Of a stretch of DNA of 64,000 nt, positions 35,706-45,294 are shown piece by piece. The position numbers and the translations under genes were made by a program. This stretch comes from Phormidium tenue FACHB-1052 (GTDB lineage Bacteria > Cyanobacteriota > Cyanobacteriia > Phormidesmidales > Phormidesmidaceae). The stretch spans positions 372,001 through 436,000 of the forward strand of contig NZ_JACJQN010000001.1 of the NCBI RefSeq assembly GCF_014696675.1, written 5' to 3'. Below the pieces are notes generated by a model. It was given only the letters and a program-made list of their open reading frames with translations, was not told the DNA's origin and searched no databases. Within the stretch, counting starts at the first letter, position 1, and each line of letters begins with the position of its first letter.

Positions 35706-36290
35706 ATGGGTAAAAACAGTCCTATGGATGCTCAATCCATCACCATCACCATGGCTCAGGTGCTAGACCTGTATGCCGCTGGTCGCCGCGATTTTAGCCG
35801 CCTCGACTTCCACGAAGCCTGGATGCCTGGGCTAGAGCTGCCCGGCATCAACCTGAGCCAGGCCAACCTGGTGTCGATCAATCTCAGCGGGGCTATGCTG
35901 GCCGGAGCTAAACTGGGCGGCTGCAACCTGTGGCGCGCCAATCTAGAAGATGCCAATTTAGACGGTGCCGACCTGGCTCGGGCCGTTTTGATTCGAGCTG
36001 AACTCAGCCGGGTCAACCTGACGGGGGCCACCCTGCGCTGTGGCGACCTGCGCCTGGCCACCCTGCACTACAGCACGCTGATCGGCGCTGATCTGCGCCA
36101 TGCCAACCTCAGTTACACCGATTTGCGCGGTGCCGACCTCACTGGTGCTGACCTACGCGGTGCCGATCTCACCGGCGCTAACCTGCGGAGTACGACCTTA
36201 GGGTTCACCCGGTTAGAGGGCACCTGCCTCGATCGCGCTTGGCTGGACGAAGCCGAACCGCCTCACCCCGAACTATCTTCCAGGGTTTAA
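35706..36290 (+). CDS. Pentapeptide-repeat protein
   Basis: 194 residues from ATG 35706, with GGAG nine bases upstream; the ATG at 35724 is an alternative. Residues ~45-175 are A(D/N)LxX pentapeptide repeats (LSQANLVSINLSGAMLAGAK, LRGADLTGADLRGADLTGAN), which form a right-handed quadrilateral beta-helix. No signal peptide, so cytoplasmic. Many cyanobacterial members are of unknown function; some bind DNA gyrase or act in membrane biogenesis. Its upstream HLR1 box suggests light-dependent control. Its stop overlaps the murQ stop on the opposite strand. Confidence 0.85.
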   Translation: MGKNSPMDAQSITITMAQVLDLYAAGRRDFSRLDFHEAWMPGLELPGINLSQANLVSINLSGAMLAGAKLGGCNLWRANLEDANLDGADLARAVLIRAELSRVNLTGATLRCGDLRLATLHYSTLIGADLRHANLSYTDLRGADLTGADLRGADLTGANLRSTTLGFTRLEGTCLDRAWLDEAEPPHPELSSRV

Positions 36291-37246
36291 ACCTTCCCCT
36301 CAGGCCGATCGGCCAAAGCCTGTCGCAGCTGCCCCCGGTGCTGGGTTAAGCGCTCGGCTGCGGCCTGGGCGTCGAGGTTGCCCAGGTGCATCATTAGGGC
36401 CAGTTTGACTTGCTGGTTGCTGCGATCGAGCAGGTCGGCGGCAGCCTCGCGATCGAGGTCGGTCAGGTCGCAGAGAATGCGTAGGGCGCGATCGCGCAGT
36501 TTAGTATTGGTCACCGCCACATCGACCATGCGATTGCCATAGACCTTGCCCAAACGCACCATCACTCCCGTCGAGAGCATGTTGAGGGCCATTTTGGTGG
36601 CGGTGCCCGCCTTTAGCCGGGTCGAGCCCGCCAGCAGCTCTGGGCCGACCAGCAGACGAATGTCGATATCGGCCTCGGTGGGCACCTGGTCGGCGGGCAC
36701 GCAGGCCATAAACACCGTGGTAGCTCCGCGCCCATTCGCGGCAGCGATCGCCCCCTGTACGTAGGGCGTCGTGCCCCCAGCTGTAATACCCACCACCACA
36801 TCGTGGGACTGCACATTGCGCTCGGCGATCGCCGCGGCCCCGTCTGCGGCAATATCCTCCAGCCCCTCAGAGCTTTTCACCAGCGCCCCGGCCCCTCCGG
36901 CAATGATGCCCTGCACGAGATCGGGCGGGGTGCAAAAGGTGGGCGGGCATTCTGCCGCATCGAGCACCCCCAGACGACCGCTAGTGCCCGCACCCACGTA
37001 AAACAGTCGCCCCCCCTGGCGCAACGCCTCGCTAGCAGCATCGATCGCCGCCGCTAGCGCCTCCCTAGCTCCAGCGATCGCGGTTAGGGTACGTTGATCC
37101 TCGCCATTAAATAGATCGACGAGTTCCAGCGCGCTGAGCCGATCGAGCTGGGCGCTGCGGGGATTGGCTTGCTCGGTGAGCAAGTAACCGCGATCGGTCG
37201 GGTCTGCGGGGTTAGCCAGGGAAAAATCAGCGGTCACAGGCAGCAT
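36287..37246 (-). CDS. murQ: N-acetylmuramic acid 6-phosphate etherase
   Basis: 319 residues from ATG 37246 (the upstream frame would overlap the next gene). MurQ cleaves the lactyl ether of MurNAc-6-phosphate to GlcNAc-6-phosphate and D-lactate in peptidoglycan recycling. SIS-domain motifs: FYVGAGTSGRLGVLDAAECP, then PPDLVQGIIAGG, SSEGLEDIAADGAAAIAERN and GITAGGTTPYVQGAI; the catalytic Glu in AAECPPTF is present. The helical tail has RLGKVYGNRMVDVAVTNTKL. It ends by overlapping the pentapeptide gene's stop by four bases (GTTTAAAC, TAA on both strands). It is downstream of the DUF4870 gene. Confidence 0.92.
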   Translation of the reverse strand: MLPVTADFSLANPADPTDRGYLLTEQANPRSAQLDRLSALELVDLFNGEDQRTLTAIAGAREALAAAIDAASEALRQGGRLFYVGAGTSGRLGVLDAAECPPTFCTPPDLVQGIIAGGAGALVKSSEGLEDIAADGAAAIAERNVQSHDVVVGITAGGTTPYVQGAIAAANGRGATTVFMACVPADQVPTEADIDIRLLVGPELLAGSTRLKAGTATKMALNMLSTGVMVRLGKVYGNRMVDVAVTNTKLRDRALRILCDLTDLDREAAADLLDRSNQQVKLALMMHLGNLDAQAAAERLTQHRGQLRQALADRPEGKV

Positions 37247-37289
37247 CCATAAGGCATATACACTGCCGCTAATGTAAGGGATGGTGGGT

Positions 37290-38213
37290 CTAGCGCACAA
37301 ACCGAATCGCTACGCCATAGCGGACGGGTTTGCCCTCGGCGGCCTGAATCGTCGCCACAATGCAGCTGACGATTTCGACCAGAGTCAGGGGCACCACCAG
37401 CAAAAAGCCCACCAAAATAAACATCAGCGCAATGGTCACGACCCAGGCAATTAGCATCGTTAGCTGAAAGTTGAGGGCGGCCTTTGCCTGGCTTTGCACG
37501 AAGGCAGAATTTGGGGCAGCATTGGGAGCCGCATCGGGGTTAGATGCAGACCCCGCTCCTTTTACTAAAAGCAGCACTAGAGGCACCACCACCCGCCAAG
37601 GCAGCAAAAATGAACTGCCCCACAACAGCGGCCACCCCCCTAGCCACTGGCTGCCGATCGCCAGATAGCTCACCAGCGGCACCAGGTGAGTCAGCGCGAC
37701 CAGGGTCGTTTCTGATATTCCCCCTCTGTCATTGTCTGAAATAGGGGGCGCTGGCGGCGAGTTGTCCACAGGAGAGGCAACTGCTATCCCAGCCAAGGAA
37801 TCCTGAGGCAGTCCCGTTGACTCAGCATTCTCTGCGGTAGCAGGCGGATTCAATGTCGTGCCGCTAGCGTCCTCAGCCGCTCCAGCCGCCTGAGCATCCG
37901 TTGGGGTAGATGAGCCCTTGAGACTAAAGGATTCTTGCCAGTCGGCGGTGTCAGCGCCAGTTTGTCGCCCGCTGACCCACACGCCATCGATCGGGCACGT
38001 TAACCCCAGGCGCATCATGCCCCGGCGGATGTGAGGCACCACCAGATTTTGAGGGATAGCGGTATCGGCCTCTAGATCGAGGTGGAGCATGGTACCCCGC
38101 CACTGACCACGAGCGACTACACCGGCGGCTAGGGAAGGAGTCAGTAACTGGGCGATCGCCCGAGCATCGCCCTGGCGGGCTTGAGCAACCAAGGTTGAGA
38201 TCGGAGTTGGCAT
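37290..38213 (-). CDS. DUF4870-type membrane protein with N-terminal extension
   Basis: 307 residues. Residues 1-80 form a small folded domain (PTPISTLVAQARQGDARAIA ... GLTCPIDGVWVSG) also seen at the start of several cyanobacterial proteins of unknown function. Residues ~95-165 are a Pro/Ala/Ser-rich linker. Residues ~165-300 have four hydrophobic segments and end with the DUF4870 pattern (QAKAALNFQLTMLIAWVVTI ... AAEGKPVRYGVAIRFVR). The function is unknown. Between the DUF3110 and murQ genes on the same strand, likely one transcript. Confidence 0.7.
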   Translation of the reverse strand: MPTPISTLVAQARQGDARAIAQLLTPSLAAGVVARGQWRGTMLHLDLEADTAIPQNLVVPHIRRGMMRLGLTCPIDGVWVSGRQTGADTADWQESFSLKGSSTPTDAQAAGAAEDASGTTLNPPATAENAESTGLPQDSLAGIAVASPVDNSPPAPPISDNDRGGISETTLVALTHLVPLVSYLAIGSQWLGGWPLLWGSSFLLPWRVVVPLVLLLVKGAGSASNPDAAPNAAPNSAFVQSQAKAALNFQLTMLIAWVVTIALMFILVGFLLVVPLTLVEIVSCIVATIQAAEGKPVRYGVAIRFVR

Positions 38214-38224
38214 TGTCCGTCACC

Positions 38225-38626
38225 CTAAAGCAATTTCTCAAGCTGCTGGCGCATGCGGTCTAGCTCAGCTTGAGAAAGTCCGTTATCGTCGGTGGGCGCA
38301 GCACTGTCGGCCAGTGGCGCAACGGCGTCGGGGTCATCGGGGTTCCAGGTAATTTGCTCAAGGGTTTGATCGGGAGGCACAGCCAGAGTACCTTCTGGCA
38401 CCAGGCGATAGCCGTACCCAGCCGAGTCGCAAAATTCTTCAATTTCGCCTTGGTCAAACCCCTCTACAGCGGCCTCGGGAAAGTCTTGGGCCTCCAGCAT
38501 CAGGGCATAGCGGATGGCGTCGTCCTCATGCTCAAACATCAAGATGATGTTTTGCCCGTTCATGGTTTCGGCATGAATGCCCTCGTTATCGGTGCGGGCA
38601 TTGAACAACAGCACGTACACCACCAT
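38225..38626 (-). CDS. DUF3110-domain protein
   Basis: 133 residues. VYVLLFNARTDNEGIHAETM, then NIILMFEHEDDAIRYALMLE, then FPEAAVEGFDQGEIEEFCDS and YGYRLVPEG constitute the DUF3110 domain, found in cyanobacteria and plastid-containing organisms; the function is unknown. A C-terminal acidic linker ends with a short helix (DRMRQQLEKLL). First gene of the DUF3110-DUF4870-murQ run, with 12 bp to the next gene. Confidence 0.8.
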   Translation of the reverse strand: MVVYVLLFNARTDNEGIHAETMNGQNIILMFEHEDDAIRYALMLEAQDFPEAAVEGFDQGEIEEFCDSAGYGYRLVPEGTLAVPPDQTLEQITWNPDDPDAVAPLADSAAPTDDNGLSQAELDRMRQQLEKLL

Positions 38627-38879
38627 GGCCCTATCTCGCTAACAGCATTACTTGTTTACTCTACCGGGCCGGTGCCCCGCGAACAAAGCCACCTCGATGG
38701 TCGTCTACAACTTGAAGCGCTCAGTCAAGGGACTGAAGCTGGGCGATTCAGGTTTCCTCGCGATTAGGCCCCATAGTTTCACTACAGACAGCGCCGACCA
38801 TTAAGTTCATCGGAAGTGGTAGGCAGAAAGCGGGGAGTTCATTACTATTGGTGGGTGTTCTGCGGTGGCGTAAACGGGT

Positions 38880-41800
38880 ATGACCCCTTCTCAAGAACCA
38901 GAGCCTTCTCAAGAACCAGAGTCTCATCAGGAGCCGGAGCCGAGCGGCAGTGGACGCTGGCTCACGGCGGGCCTAGTGCTGGGTTCGCTGCTAGTACTGG
39001 GAGGTGCAGCAGCGCTAGGGGGCTGGCTGTGGAGCCGCAATAACCTTGTACCCTTACTGGCCAGGGAGCTATCGGAAGCCCTGGAACGCCCGGTGGAGCT
39101 AGGGCCGATAGAACGAGTCGGTCTATCAGGAGTGCGGCTGGGGCCGTCTCAAATTCCACCAACACCAACGGATCCCGATAGTCTGTCGCTGGCAGCGGTA
39201 GAGGTGCGGTTTAAGCTATGGGATTTGTGGCGGCGAGAACTGCCCCTTACGGTGACCCTAGAGCAGGGCGAGCTTTACCTGGAGCAGAATGCCGAACGCG
39301 AATGGTTTGATATAGATCTAGACCTATCCGATCGCGACCCGGAGCGCGATCCATTCATCAATGTGAATCTCGACCAGCTCTACGTCAAAGATTCTCAGTT
39401 GACCATGGTGCCCTACGTGGAGGGTGATGTTGAGCCGGTGCGGGTAGCGATCGAAAACTTGCAAGGCCAGCTAGACTTCAACGAAACGTTCATTGAGGTG
39501 CCTGAAGCTCCTAATTCACCCATTGAAACTCGGCAGCTCGACTTAAAACTCAGCGGCGAATCTACCCAGGGGGGCGACCTAGATCTCACCGGGTCAGTGC
39601 TACTGCCGCCGCCCAAAGAAACCCCCAGCGAAACCGCTGATTCTCCGGTCGACCCGACCGAGGTACCTGGCCCTGGTCTGCGGGCCAACATTAATCTGCG
39701 CACCCAGAAGGCGCGCACCACCGACGTCATGCCCCTGGTCGACTCCTTTTTAGAGGAGCCTCTGCCGGTGCAGTTTCCCGCTGGCGTGGTCAGCGGGCAG
39801 GTCGATATTGAAAGCGGTGCTGGCATCCCCACCAACGTCGTAGGCACCGCCCGAGTAGACGAGGGCAGCGTAGTCCACCCTATTCTGCCCGAGCCCCTGC
39901 AAAATGTTCAGGGCGACGTACGCTTTCGGGGCCGCACCTTCGAATTTGAGAATGTCACCGCCAGCATGAGCGACCTGACCGCCCGCGCTGGGGGCAGCCT
40001 CAATTTAGATGAAGGCTACAATCTCAGCGGCCAGGTCAACCCGTTTACCATAGCCCAAGCCTCTGAACTGCTGGACAGAAGCCTGCCGGTCGAGGCCAGC
40101 GGCACCTTTGGAGCCGACGTCACCATGACTGGGCCTCTGGGCAAGCCGGTGCTGACTACCGAGCTAATCTCCCAAGACCAAATCATCGTTGACCGGGTAG
40201 CCTTCAGCGAAGTCAGGGCCACAGGCACCCTGCGATCGCCCAACCTAGAGATTGATAACATTCTGGCGGTGCCTGTAGGGGGCGGTGCCCTGACCGGCAG
40301 CGGCGTTTTTACTTTTGGCGAACCGGGGCGGCTGGTGCTGGCGCTGAATGGCGATCGCATTCCCGCCGACACCATTGGCCAGGCCTACGGGCTGTCTGAC
40401 CAGGTGGCCCTGGGGCCAGTGTTTTTTGAGGCCGAGATCACTGGCCCCGTCAGCCAGCTCGTCGGCACGGCTAGCTGGCGCGCCCCCATGGGCGACTACC
40501 CAGCCCAGGGCAATCTCAGACTGGCGGGCAGCCAATTGCGTTTCACCGATACCTTTGTGCAGGTGGCGGGGGGCACCCTAGCGGGCGATGGCCTGCTCGC
40601 CAATGGTCAGTGGAACGCTGACCTACGGGGTCAGGGGGTGCAGCTTCGCCGCCTGGGGGCTAGTGTAGATGGGGTGGCCAGCGGCACCGCTCAGCTTTCA
40701 GGCACCCTCGACAATCCTGGGCTGGCGGGGGTGCGGGGCCAGGGCAATGGCGCGATCGCCCTAGCTGGCGGCGGCACCGTGCTCACCAATGCCAGTCTGG
40801 CGGGCGGCCAGTGGAGCGCTAATGTGCAGGGCCAAGATCTGCAAATGGCGGCCTTTGCTTCCGATCTTCAGGGCACGGCTGACGGCAATTTTCGCTTTAC
40901 GGGCAGCACCGACAACCTGAGCTTGGCCGGGGTAAGAGGGCAGGGGCAGCTCGTGCTCTCCGATGGGTTAGCTACCGCCGCCGCCCGCTCGCCCCAGCTC
41001 GCCCAAGTGCGCGGCCCCCTCACCGCCAACCTGGTCTGGAATGGGCAGTCGGTGCTGGTGCAGCAGGCGAGCACCACCGGGATTCAGGCCAACGGGTTTA
41101 TCACCCCGTTGCTCAGTGGCCCTGGAGCGCCAGCGATCGCCAACCTCGATCTCAACCTCAACGTCGATAATTTCAGCCTAGCGGCCCTGCCCGTGCCCCA
41201 GGTGATTCCCCTAGCGGGCAACGCCTTCTTTAACGGACGGCTGCGCGGACGGCCCGGAGCGCTGGCCCTCAGCGGCGACGCCTCTCTGGTGGGGCTTCAG
41301 GCGGGCGCTCTGGCCTTTGCCTCTCCCCTCAGCGGCCCGGTCACCTACAACCAGGGCGGTGCGCTGGCGGTCGATCTGACAGGAGGAGGCGATCGCGTCT
41401 ACGTCGCCAGCGCCGAGGGCGACCGCGATCTCGCCTTTGAGATTCGCAGCGGCGAAGCCCTGGCCGAGGGCTACACCCGTGGCGATAACCTCTATGCCAC
41501 TATCGAAAATCTGCCCATAGATGACCTCCGCCTGCCCCAGGCTGGCGTCAATGGCATTGGCACCGTCAGTGGTCTGATCAGCCGAGCCGACATTGTCGCT
41601 AACCTACGGCAGCCTACCCTGCAAGCCACCTTCGACGTACAAGACCCCAGCATTGGCTACCTCAGACTGCCCTACGAAACCACCACCGTCGCCATTGACC
41701 CCACTGCCCCCGAGCGCCCCGCCGAGTTTACTCAATATGGTCGGCTGAGGGGCAGCGTCACCTACGCCAACAACGTCATCGGTCTGGCCGGAGTCGTGCT

Positions 41801-44357
41801 CGAATCGGCCTCTGGGCTCAGCCGCTACCTGGTTAGCGGCACCTACACCCTGGGCGACCAGCCCCAGATCAACGGCGAACTCGTGGTTGACAACGGCCAA
41901 ATTCAAGACCTGCTCCAAACCTTTCTGATTTTTGAGCAGGCCGATTTTCGCTTTAACGTGCTCCAACCCCCCGAGTGGTTTCGCCCCGTCACCGAGGCCG
42001 ATTTGGCTTCACTAGAGGAGGTGCAGCCCGTGGGCGATCGCAACGCCAGCCTGCTCGACCAGCTCCGCCGTCTAGCCGAAGTGCAAGAGCTTAAAGACAT
42101 GCTGGCCGCCCAGGGCGAAACCGCTACCCTGCCGCCCCTCGATGAATTCGTCGGCAGCTTTTCAGGCAAAGTGACCGCCAGCGGTGCCGTGCCCGACAGC
42201 CTCAACATCACCTTTGACCTCGCCGGAGCCGATTGGGTCTGGGGCAACGCCGACGGCAGCAACGGTGCCACCTACCGCATTGATGAAGTGATTGCTAAGG
42301 GCAGCTATCAAGACAGCGTCATTCGTCTCGAGCCAGTCAGCCTGCGCTCCAACTTCACCGACTTTTCCGACACCACCCAGCAGGGTGTAGCGCTGGCTAC
42401 CCTCAACGGCGACTTTAGCCTGCGTCCCGATGACCCCGTGGCCCGCACGCTGCGTCTGGAGGTGAGTAATGTGCCCATCAACGCGCTGCGCCAGCCTTTA
42501 CGCCTGCCCGACAACCTCGACGGTCTGGTCAACCTAGGGGCCACCCTCACTGGCACCCTGGCTGCCCCCCAGGTGCGTGGTCAGCTAGCGGTCAACGAAG
42601 CCACCATCAACCGCAACGCCATCGATCTGGCCACGGCCAACTTTCGGTACGAAAATGCCCGTCTCAACCTGATCAGCCGCGTCGCCATTGACGAACAGGT
42701 CGACCCTCTACGACTGGTGGCCAGCGTGCCCCTGCCGCTGCCCGGTCTTCGTCAACAGCCTGAAACCGATACGGTCGACGTTTCCCTCAGAGTGCGCGAC
42801 GAGGGCTTTGCCCTGGTCAATCTGTTCACCCGCGCCATCACCTGGGAGTCAGGCCCAGCCAGCCTCGACCTAGCCGTTCAAGGGCGCTGGCCCGTCAACA
42901 AGCCCATCCAGGAAGCCCTCACCACCCTCAATGTGACCGGCAATGCCAACCTTGAGGGCGTCACCATCAGCTCCCGCAGCCTGTCCGAGCCCCTCACCAA
43001 TATCCAGGGCCGCATTGACGTGCTCGAAGGCCCTGACACCATTCGCGGCAACTCCGTCTACACCAACGGCCTAGTGCTCGCCGTCCAAAACCTAGAGGGC
43101 GACTTTAGCAACGGCAAGGTAACGGCTGAGGGCAACCTCAAGCTGCTGCCTTCAGTGCAAGACTTGGCCCCTGGACTGTTTGACACCCGCACGGCCCTAG
43201 AGGACGGCACGCCAGCACCCACGGGTGAAAACCCCTTCCGCGTTACCCTCGACAACATTGCTCTTGACCTGCGTAACCCGGCTGGTACCTATCGGGGCCG
43301 CGTCGATGGCAACGTTGTGGTCGACGGCAGTGTCTTTTTGCTGCCGCCCTTAGTCTACGGCGAAGTGAAGCTATCCGACGGGCTGCTCACCCTGCCCGAT
43401 ACGAGCGTCGGAGGGGGCACCGCAACTGGCTTTGCGTCGACCGCAGAGCCCAGAATCTTTGATCCCATTCCGCCGGTGCTAGAAGACTTTAAGCTGGTGC
43501 TGGCTGAGAACGTGCGGCTGGCCATCCCCGGCATTGTGGATGTGAGGGCCGAAGGAACACTAGACCTCGTGGGTACTGTTCCCAACATCAGACCCGATGG
43601 CCGAATCAATCTACCTTCAGGCCGCATTAACCTACTGACCACTGAGTTTCGCCTCACAGGTGATGAAAACTACGCCGAGTTTAGCGATCTTGACGAAACC
43701 ATCGATCCTTACTTAGTGGCCAACCTATCAGCGGCAGTGCCCGATAGTGCTGCCGCTGGCAATACCCTGGCGGTAGCCACTCCCTTCCCCCGCAACGAAA
43801 TTAGCGTGTCTCGCATCGACCAGCTAGGTCTGACCCAGGCTGGGGTGCAAACCGTGCGCATCCGCGCCAGCGTCAACGGCCGCGCTAGCCGCGTGGTGAA
43901 TTTGCAGGGGGTAGAGCTATCCAGCACCCCACCGCGCTCCGAGGGTGAGATTGTGGCCCTGCTCAGCGGTGGGCTACTGGCAGCGCTAGAATCCACCTTG
44001 GGCAGCGTATCAGGCGGCGGCGATGGGTTCCAGGGTCTGCTGGCGTTTGCGGGGTCAGCCCTGCTCAATAACCTGCAAAATCTGCTGGGGTCGGGGCTAG
44101 ATCGCACCGAGCTACGCCTGTTTTCTGCCTCGCCACCAGGGCAGCAGGCCGGTGCTCTCGACATTGGCGGCGAGATTGGCTTTAACTTTTCTCCGAGTAT
44201 CTCGGTGTCAGTGCAGAAAGTATTTACGAATGTTACTCCCGCCGTATTTAGCGTGCGCTATCGCATCAACGACCAGATCACCATCCGGGGTATCACCAGC
44301 TACGAGCAGTTCAATGAAAATACCGGCGCAGTTGTAGAATTTCGATTTCAGCCCTGA
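38880..44357 (+). CDS. tamB: TamB-like intermembrane lipid-transport protein
   Basis: 1825 residues, from ATG 38880. A short cytoplasmic tail with three SQEPEP-type repeats is followed by one signal-anchor helix (LTAGLVLGSLLVLGGAAALGGWLWS). Then about 1500 residues of repetitive beta structure follow, including imperfect duplicates such as LAGVRGQGNGAIAL and LAGVRGQGQLVLSD. The C-terminal DUF490/TamB domain ends in QITIRGITSYEQFNENTGAV then FRFQP. TamB/AsmA-like proteins span the periplasm as a hydrophobic groove carrying phospholipids to the outer membrane. Cyanobacterial and chloroplast homologues (Tic236/SYN-Tam) are similar in size. lepB follows 73 bp downstream. Confidence 0.9.
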   Translation: MTPSQEPEPSQEPESHQEPEPSGSGRWLTAGLVLGSLLVLGGAAALGGWLWSRNNLVPLLARELSEALERPVELGPIERVGLSGVRLGPSQIPPTPTDPDSLSLAAVEVRFKLWDLWRRELPLTVTLEQGELYLEQNAEREWFDIDLDLSDRDPERDPFINVNLDQLYVKDSQLTMVPYVEGDVEPVRVAIENLQGQLDFNETFIEVPEAPNSPIETRQLDLKLSGESTQGGDLDLTGSVLLPPPKETPSETADSPVDPTEVPGPGLRANINLRTQKARTTDVMPLVDSFLEEPLPVQFPAGVVSGQVDIESGAGIPTNVVGTARVDEGSVVHPILPEPLQNVQGDVRFRGRTFEFENVTASMSDLTARAGGSLNLDEGYNLSGQVNPFTIAQASELLDRSLPVEASGTFGADVTMTGPLGKPVLTTELISQDQIIVDRVAFSEVRATGTLRSPNLEIDNILAVPVGGGALTGSGVFTFGEPGRLVLALNGDRIPADTIGQAYGLSDQVALGPVFFEAEITGPVSQLVGTASWRAPMGDYPAQGNLRLAGSQLRFTDTFVQVAGGTLAGDGLLANGQWNADLRGQGVQLRRLGASVDGVASGTAQLSGTLDNPGLAGVRGQGNGAIALAGGGTVLTNASLAGGQWSANVQGQDLQMAAFASDLQGTADGNFRFTGSTDNLSLAGVRGQGQLVLSDGLATAAARSPQLAQVRGPLTANLVWNGQSVLVQQASTTGIQANGFITPLLSGPGAPAIANLDLNLNVDNFSLAALPVPQVIPLAGNAFFNGRLRGRPGALALSGDASLVGLQAGALAFASPLSGPVTYNQGGALAVDLTGGGDRVYVASAEGDRDLAFEIRSGEALAEGYTRGDNLYATIENLPIDDLRLPQAGVNGIGTVSGLISRADIVANLRQPTLQATFDVQDPSIGYLRLPYETTTVAIDPTAPERPAEFTQYGRLRGSVTYANNVIGLAGVVLESASGLSRYLVSGTYTLGDQPQINGELVVDNGQIQDLLQTFLIFEQADFRFNVLQPPEWFRPVTEADLASLEEVQPVGDRNASLLDQLRRLAEVQELKDMLAAQGETATLPPLDEFVGSFSGKVTASGAVPDSLNITFDLAGADWVWGNADGSNGATYRIDEVIAKGSYQDSVIRLEPVSLRSNFTDFSDTTQQGVALATLNGDFSLRPDDPVARTLRLEVSNVPINALRQPLRLPDNLDGLVNLGATLTGTLAAPQVRGQLAVNEATINRNAIDLATANFRYENARLNLISRVAIDEQVDPLRLVASVPLPLPGLRQQPETDTVDVSLRVRDEGFALVNLFTRAITWESGPASLDLAVQGRWPVNKPIQEALTTLNVTGNANLEGVTISSRSLSEPLTNIQGRIDVLEGPDTIRGNSVYTNGLVLAVQNLEGDFSNGKVTAEGNLKLLPSVQDLAPGLFDTRTALEDGTPAPTGENPFRVTLDNIALDLRNPAGTYRGRVDGNVVVDGSVFLLPPLVYGEVKLSDGLLTLPDTSVGGGTATGFASTAEPRIFDPIPPVLEDFKLVLAENVRLAIPGIVDVRAEGTLDLVGTVPNIRPDGRINLPSGRINLLTTEFRLTGDENYAEFSDLDETIDPYLVANLSAAVPDSAAAGNTLAVATPFPRNEISVSRIDQLGLTQAGVQTVRIRASVNGRASRVVNLQGVELSSTPPRSEGEIVALLSGGLLAALESTLGSVSGGGDGFQGLLAFAGSALLNNLQNLLGSGLDRTELRLFSASPPGQQAGALDIGGEIGFNFSPSISVSVQKVFTNVTPAVFSVRYRINDQITIRGITSYEQFNENTGAVVEFRFQP

Positions 44358-44430
44358 GTTTAGGGGCCACGTCCCTAGGCCTGTAAGGTGAAGGGGAAGA
44401 TCGCTGCCCATATTTTGACAACGAAAGCCG

Positions 44431-45054
44431 ATGGATCCTAAGCTACCGCAATCTGCCCCGCCCAATCGCCCCGCCGACGAAAAAGCACCGCCAGCGGAGG
44501 TTTCAGCTTGGGATCGCTGGCGATCGCTCTGGGCCGGGCAGTGGAGCAATATCCGAGTGCTGGCGATCGCTCTAGCAATAGCTCTCACGGTACGGGTGCT
44601 GATTGCTGAACCTCGCTACATTCCCTCCAACTCGATGGATCCGACGCTGCACATCGGCGATCGCCTGCTGGTCGAAAAAATTAGCTACCGCTGGCAGCCC
44701 CCCCACCGGGGCGATATCGTAGTGTTTGCGCCACCGCCACAGCTAGCTCGCCTGGGATACGAAACCCGTCAGGCCTTCATTAAACGAGTGATTGGCGAGC
44801 CCGGCCAAACCATCGCCGTTCGCCAAGGACAGGTGATCGTTGACGGTGAACCGCTGCAAGAGAGCTATACCCTCGAAGATCCTGCCTACACGTTAGAGCC
44901 CGTCACCGTCCCTCCAGGGCAGGTGTTTGTTATGGGTGACAACCGCAACGACAGCAACGACTCCCACGTGTGGGGCGGGCTCCCTCAGCAAAACATCATT
45001 GGCCGCGCCCGGTTTCGGTTCTGGCCCCTCGATCGCCTCGGCCCCGTCGGTTAA
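44431..45054 (+). CDS. lepB: Signal peptidase I
   Basis: 207 residues. A cytoplasmic Pro-rich start precedes one membrane helix (VLAIALAIALTVRVLIAE). Catalytic Ser in YIPSNSMDPTLHIGDRLLVE and Lys in RQAFIKRVIGEPGQTIAVRQ form the Ser/Lys dyad; GDNRNDSNDSHVWGGL is the conserved box E region. Signal peptidase I removes signal peptides from exported proteins; cyanobacteria also have a thylakoid isoform, and the sequence alone does not say which this is. It probably shares a transcript with tamB. Confidence 0.95.
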   Translation: MDPKLPQSAPPNRPADEKAPPAEVSAWDRWRSLWAGQWSNIRVLAIALAIALTVRVLIAEPRYIPSNSMDPTLHIGDRLLVEKISYRWQPPHRGDIVVFAPPPQLARLGYETRQAFIKRVIGEPGQTIAVRQGQVIVDGEPLQESYTLEDPAYTLEPVTVPPGQVFVMGDNRNDSNDSHVWGGLPQQNIIGRARFRFWPLDRLGPVG

Positions 45055-45095
45055 GCATCAAAGATTCAGTCGTGGGCGATCGCCGTCTCAGCTGT

Positions 45096-45249
45096 CCTGG
45101 GTCAAGCAGAAGGCTTAACTAACACAACGGGAATTGCCTTAAATCCCTATTTACTGACCCAGGGCGCTATGGGCTGGGGCCACAACCCCAAATCTTTGGC
45201 TAACTGCCCAATCGCGTACTGCATTACCACCACAGCCCAAGGGGTTGTG
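45096..45249 (+). ncRNA. Candidate structured RNA leader with two long-range inverted repeats
   Basis: Two successive 9-bp perfect inverted repeats: cctgggtca (45096-45104) with 45155-45163, and cacaacccc (45181-45189) with 45241-45249, with loops of 50 and 51 bases. Within the first, aaggc (45110) can pair with gcctt (45136). GGGGCCACAACCCC at 45176-45189 can form a competing hairpin. The element ends 45 bp before the start of the next gene. It may be a lepB 3' element, a leader or chance. Confidence 0.25.
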
Positions 45250-45294
45250 TAAGATCAAAGCGACTTCAGATCACGCGATCGCGAGGAAAGCTTC

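Noticed and set aside
38705-38765. Hairpin CTCAGTCAAGGGACTGA resembling an IS200/IS605 end
   Set aside because: Only a short stem is present, no TnpA or TnpB remnant and no matching second end.
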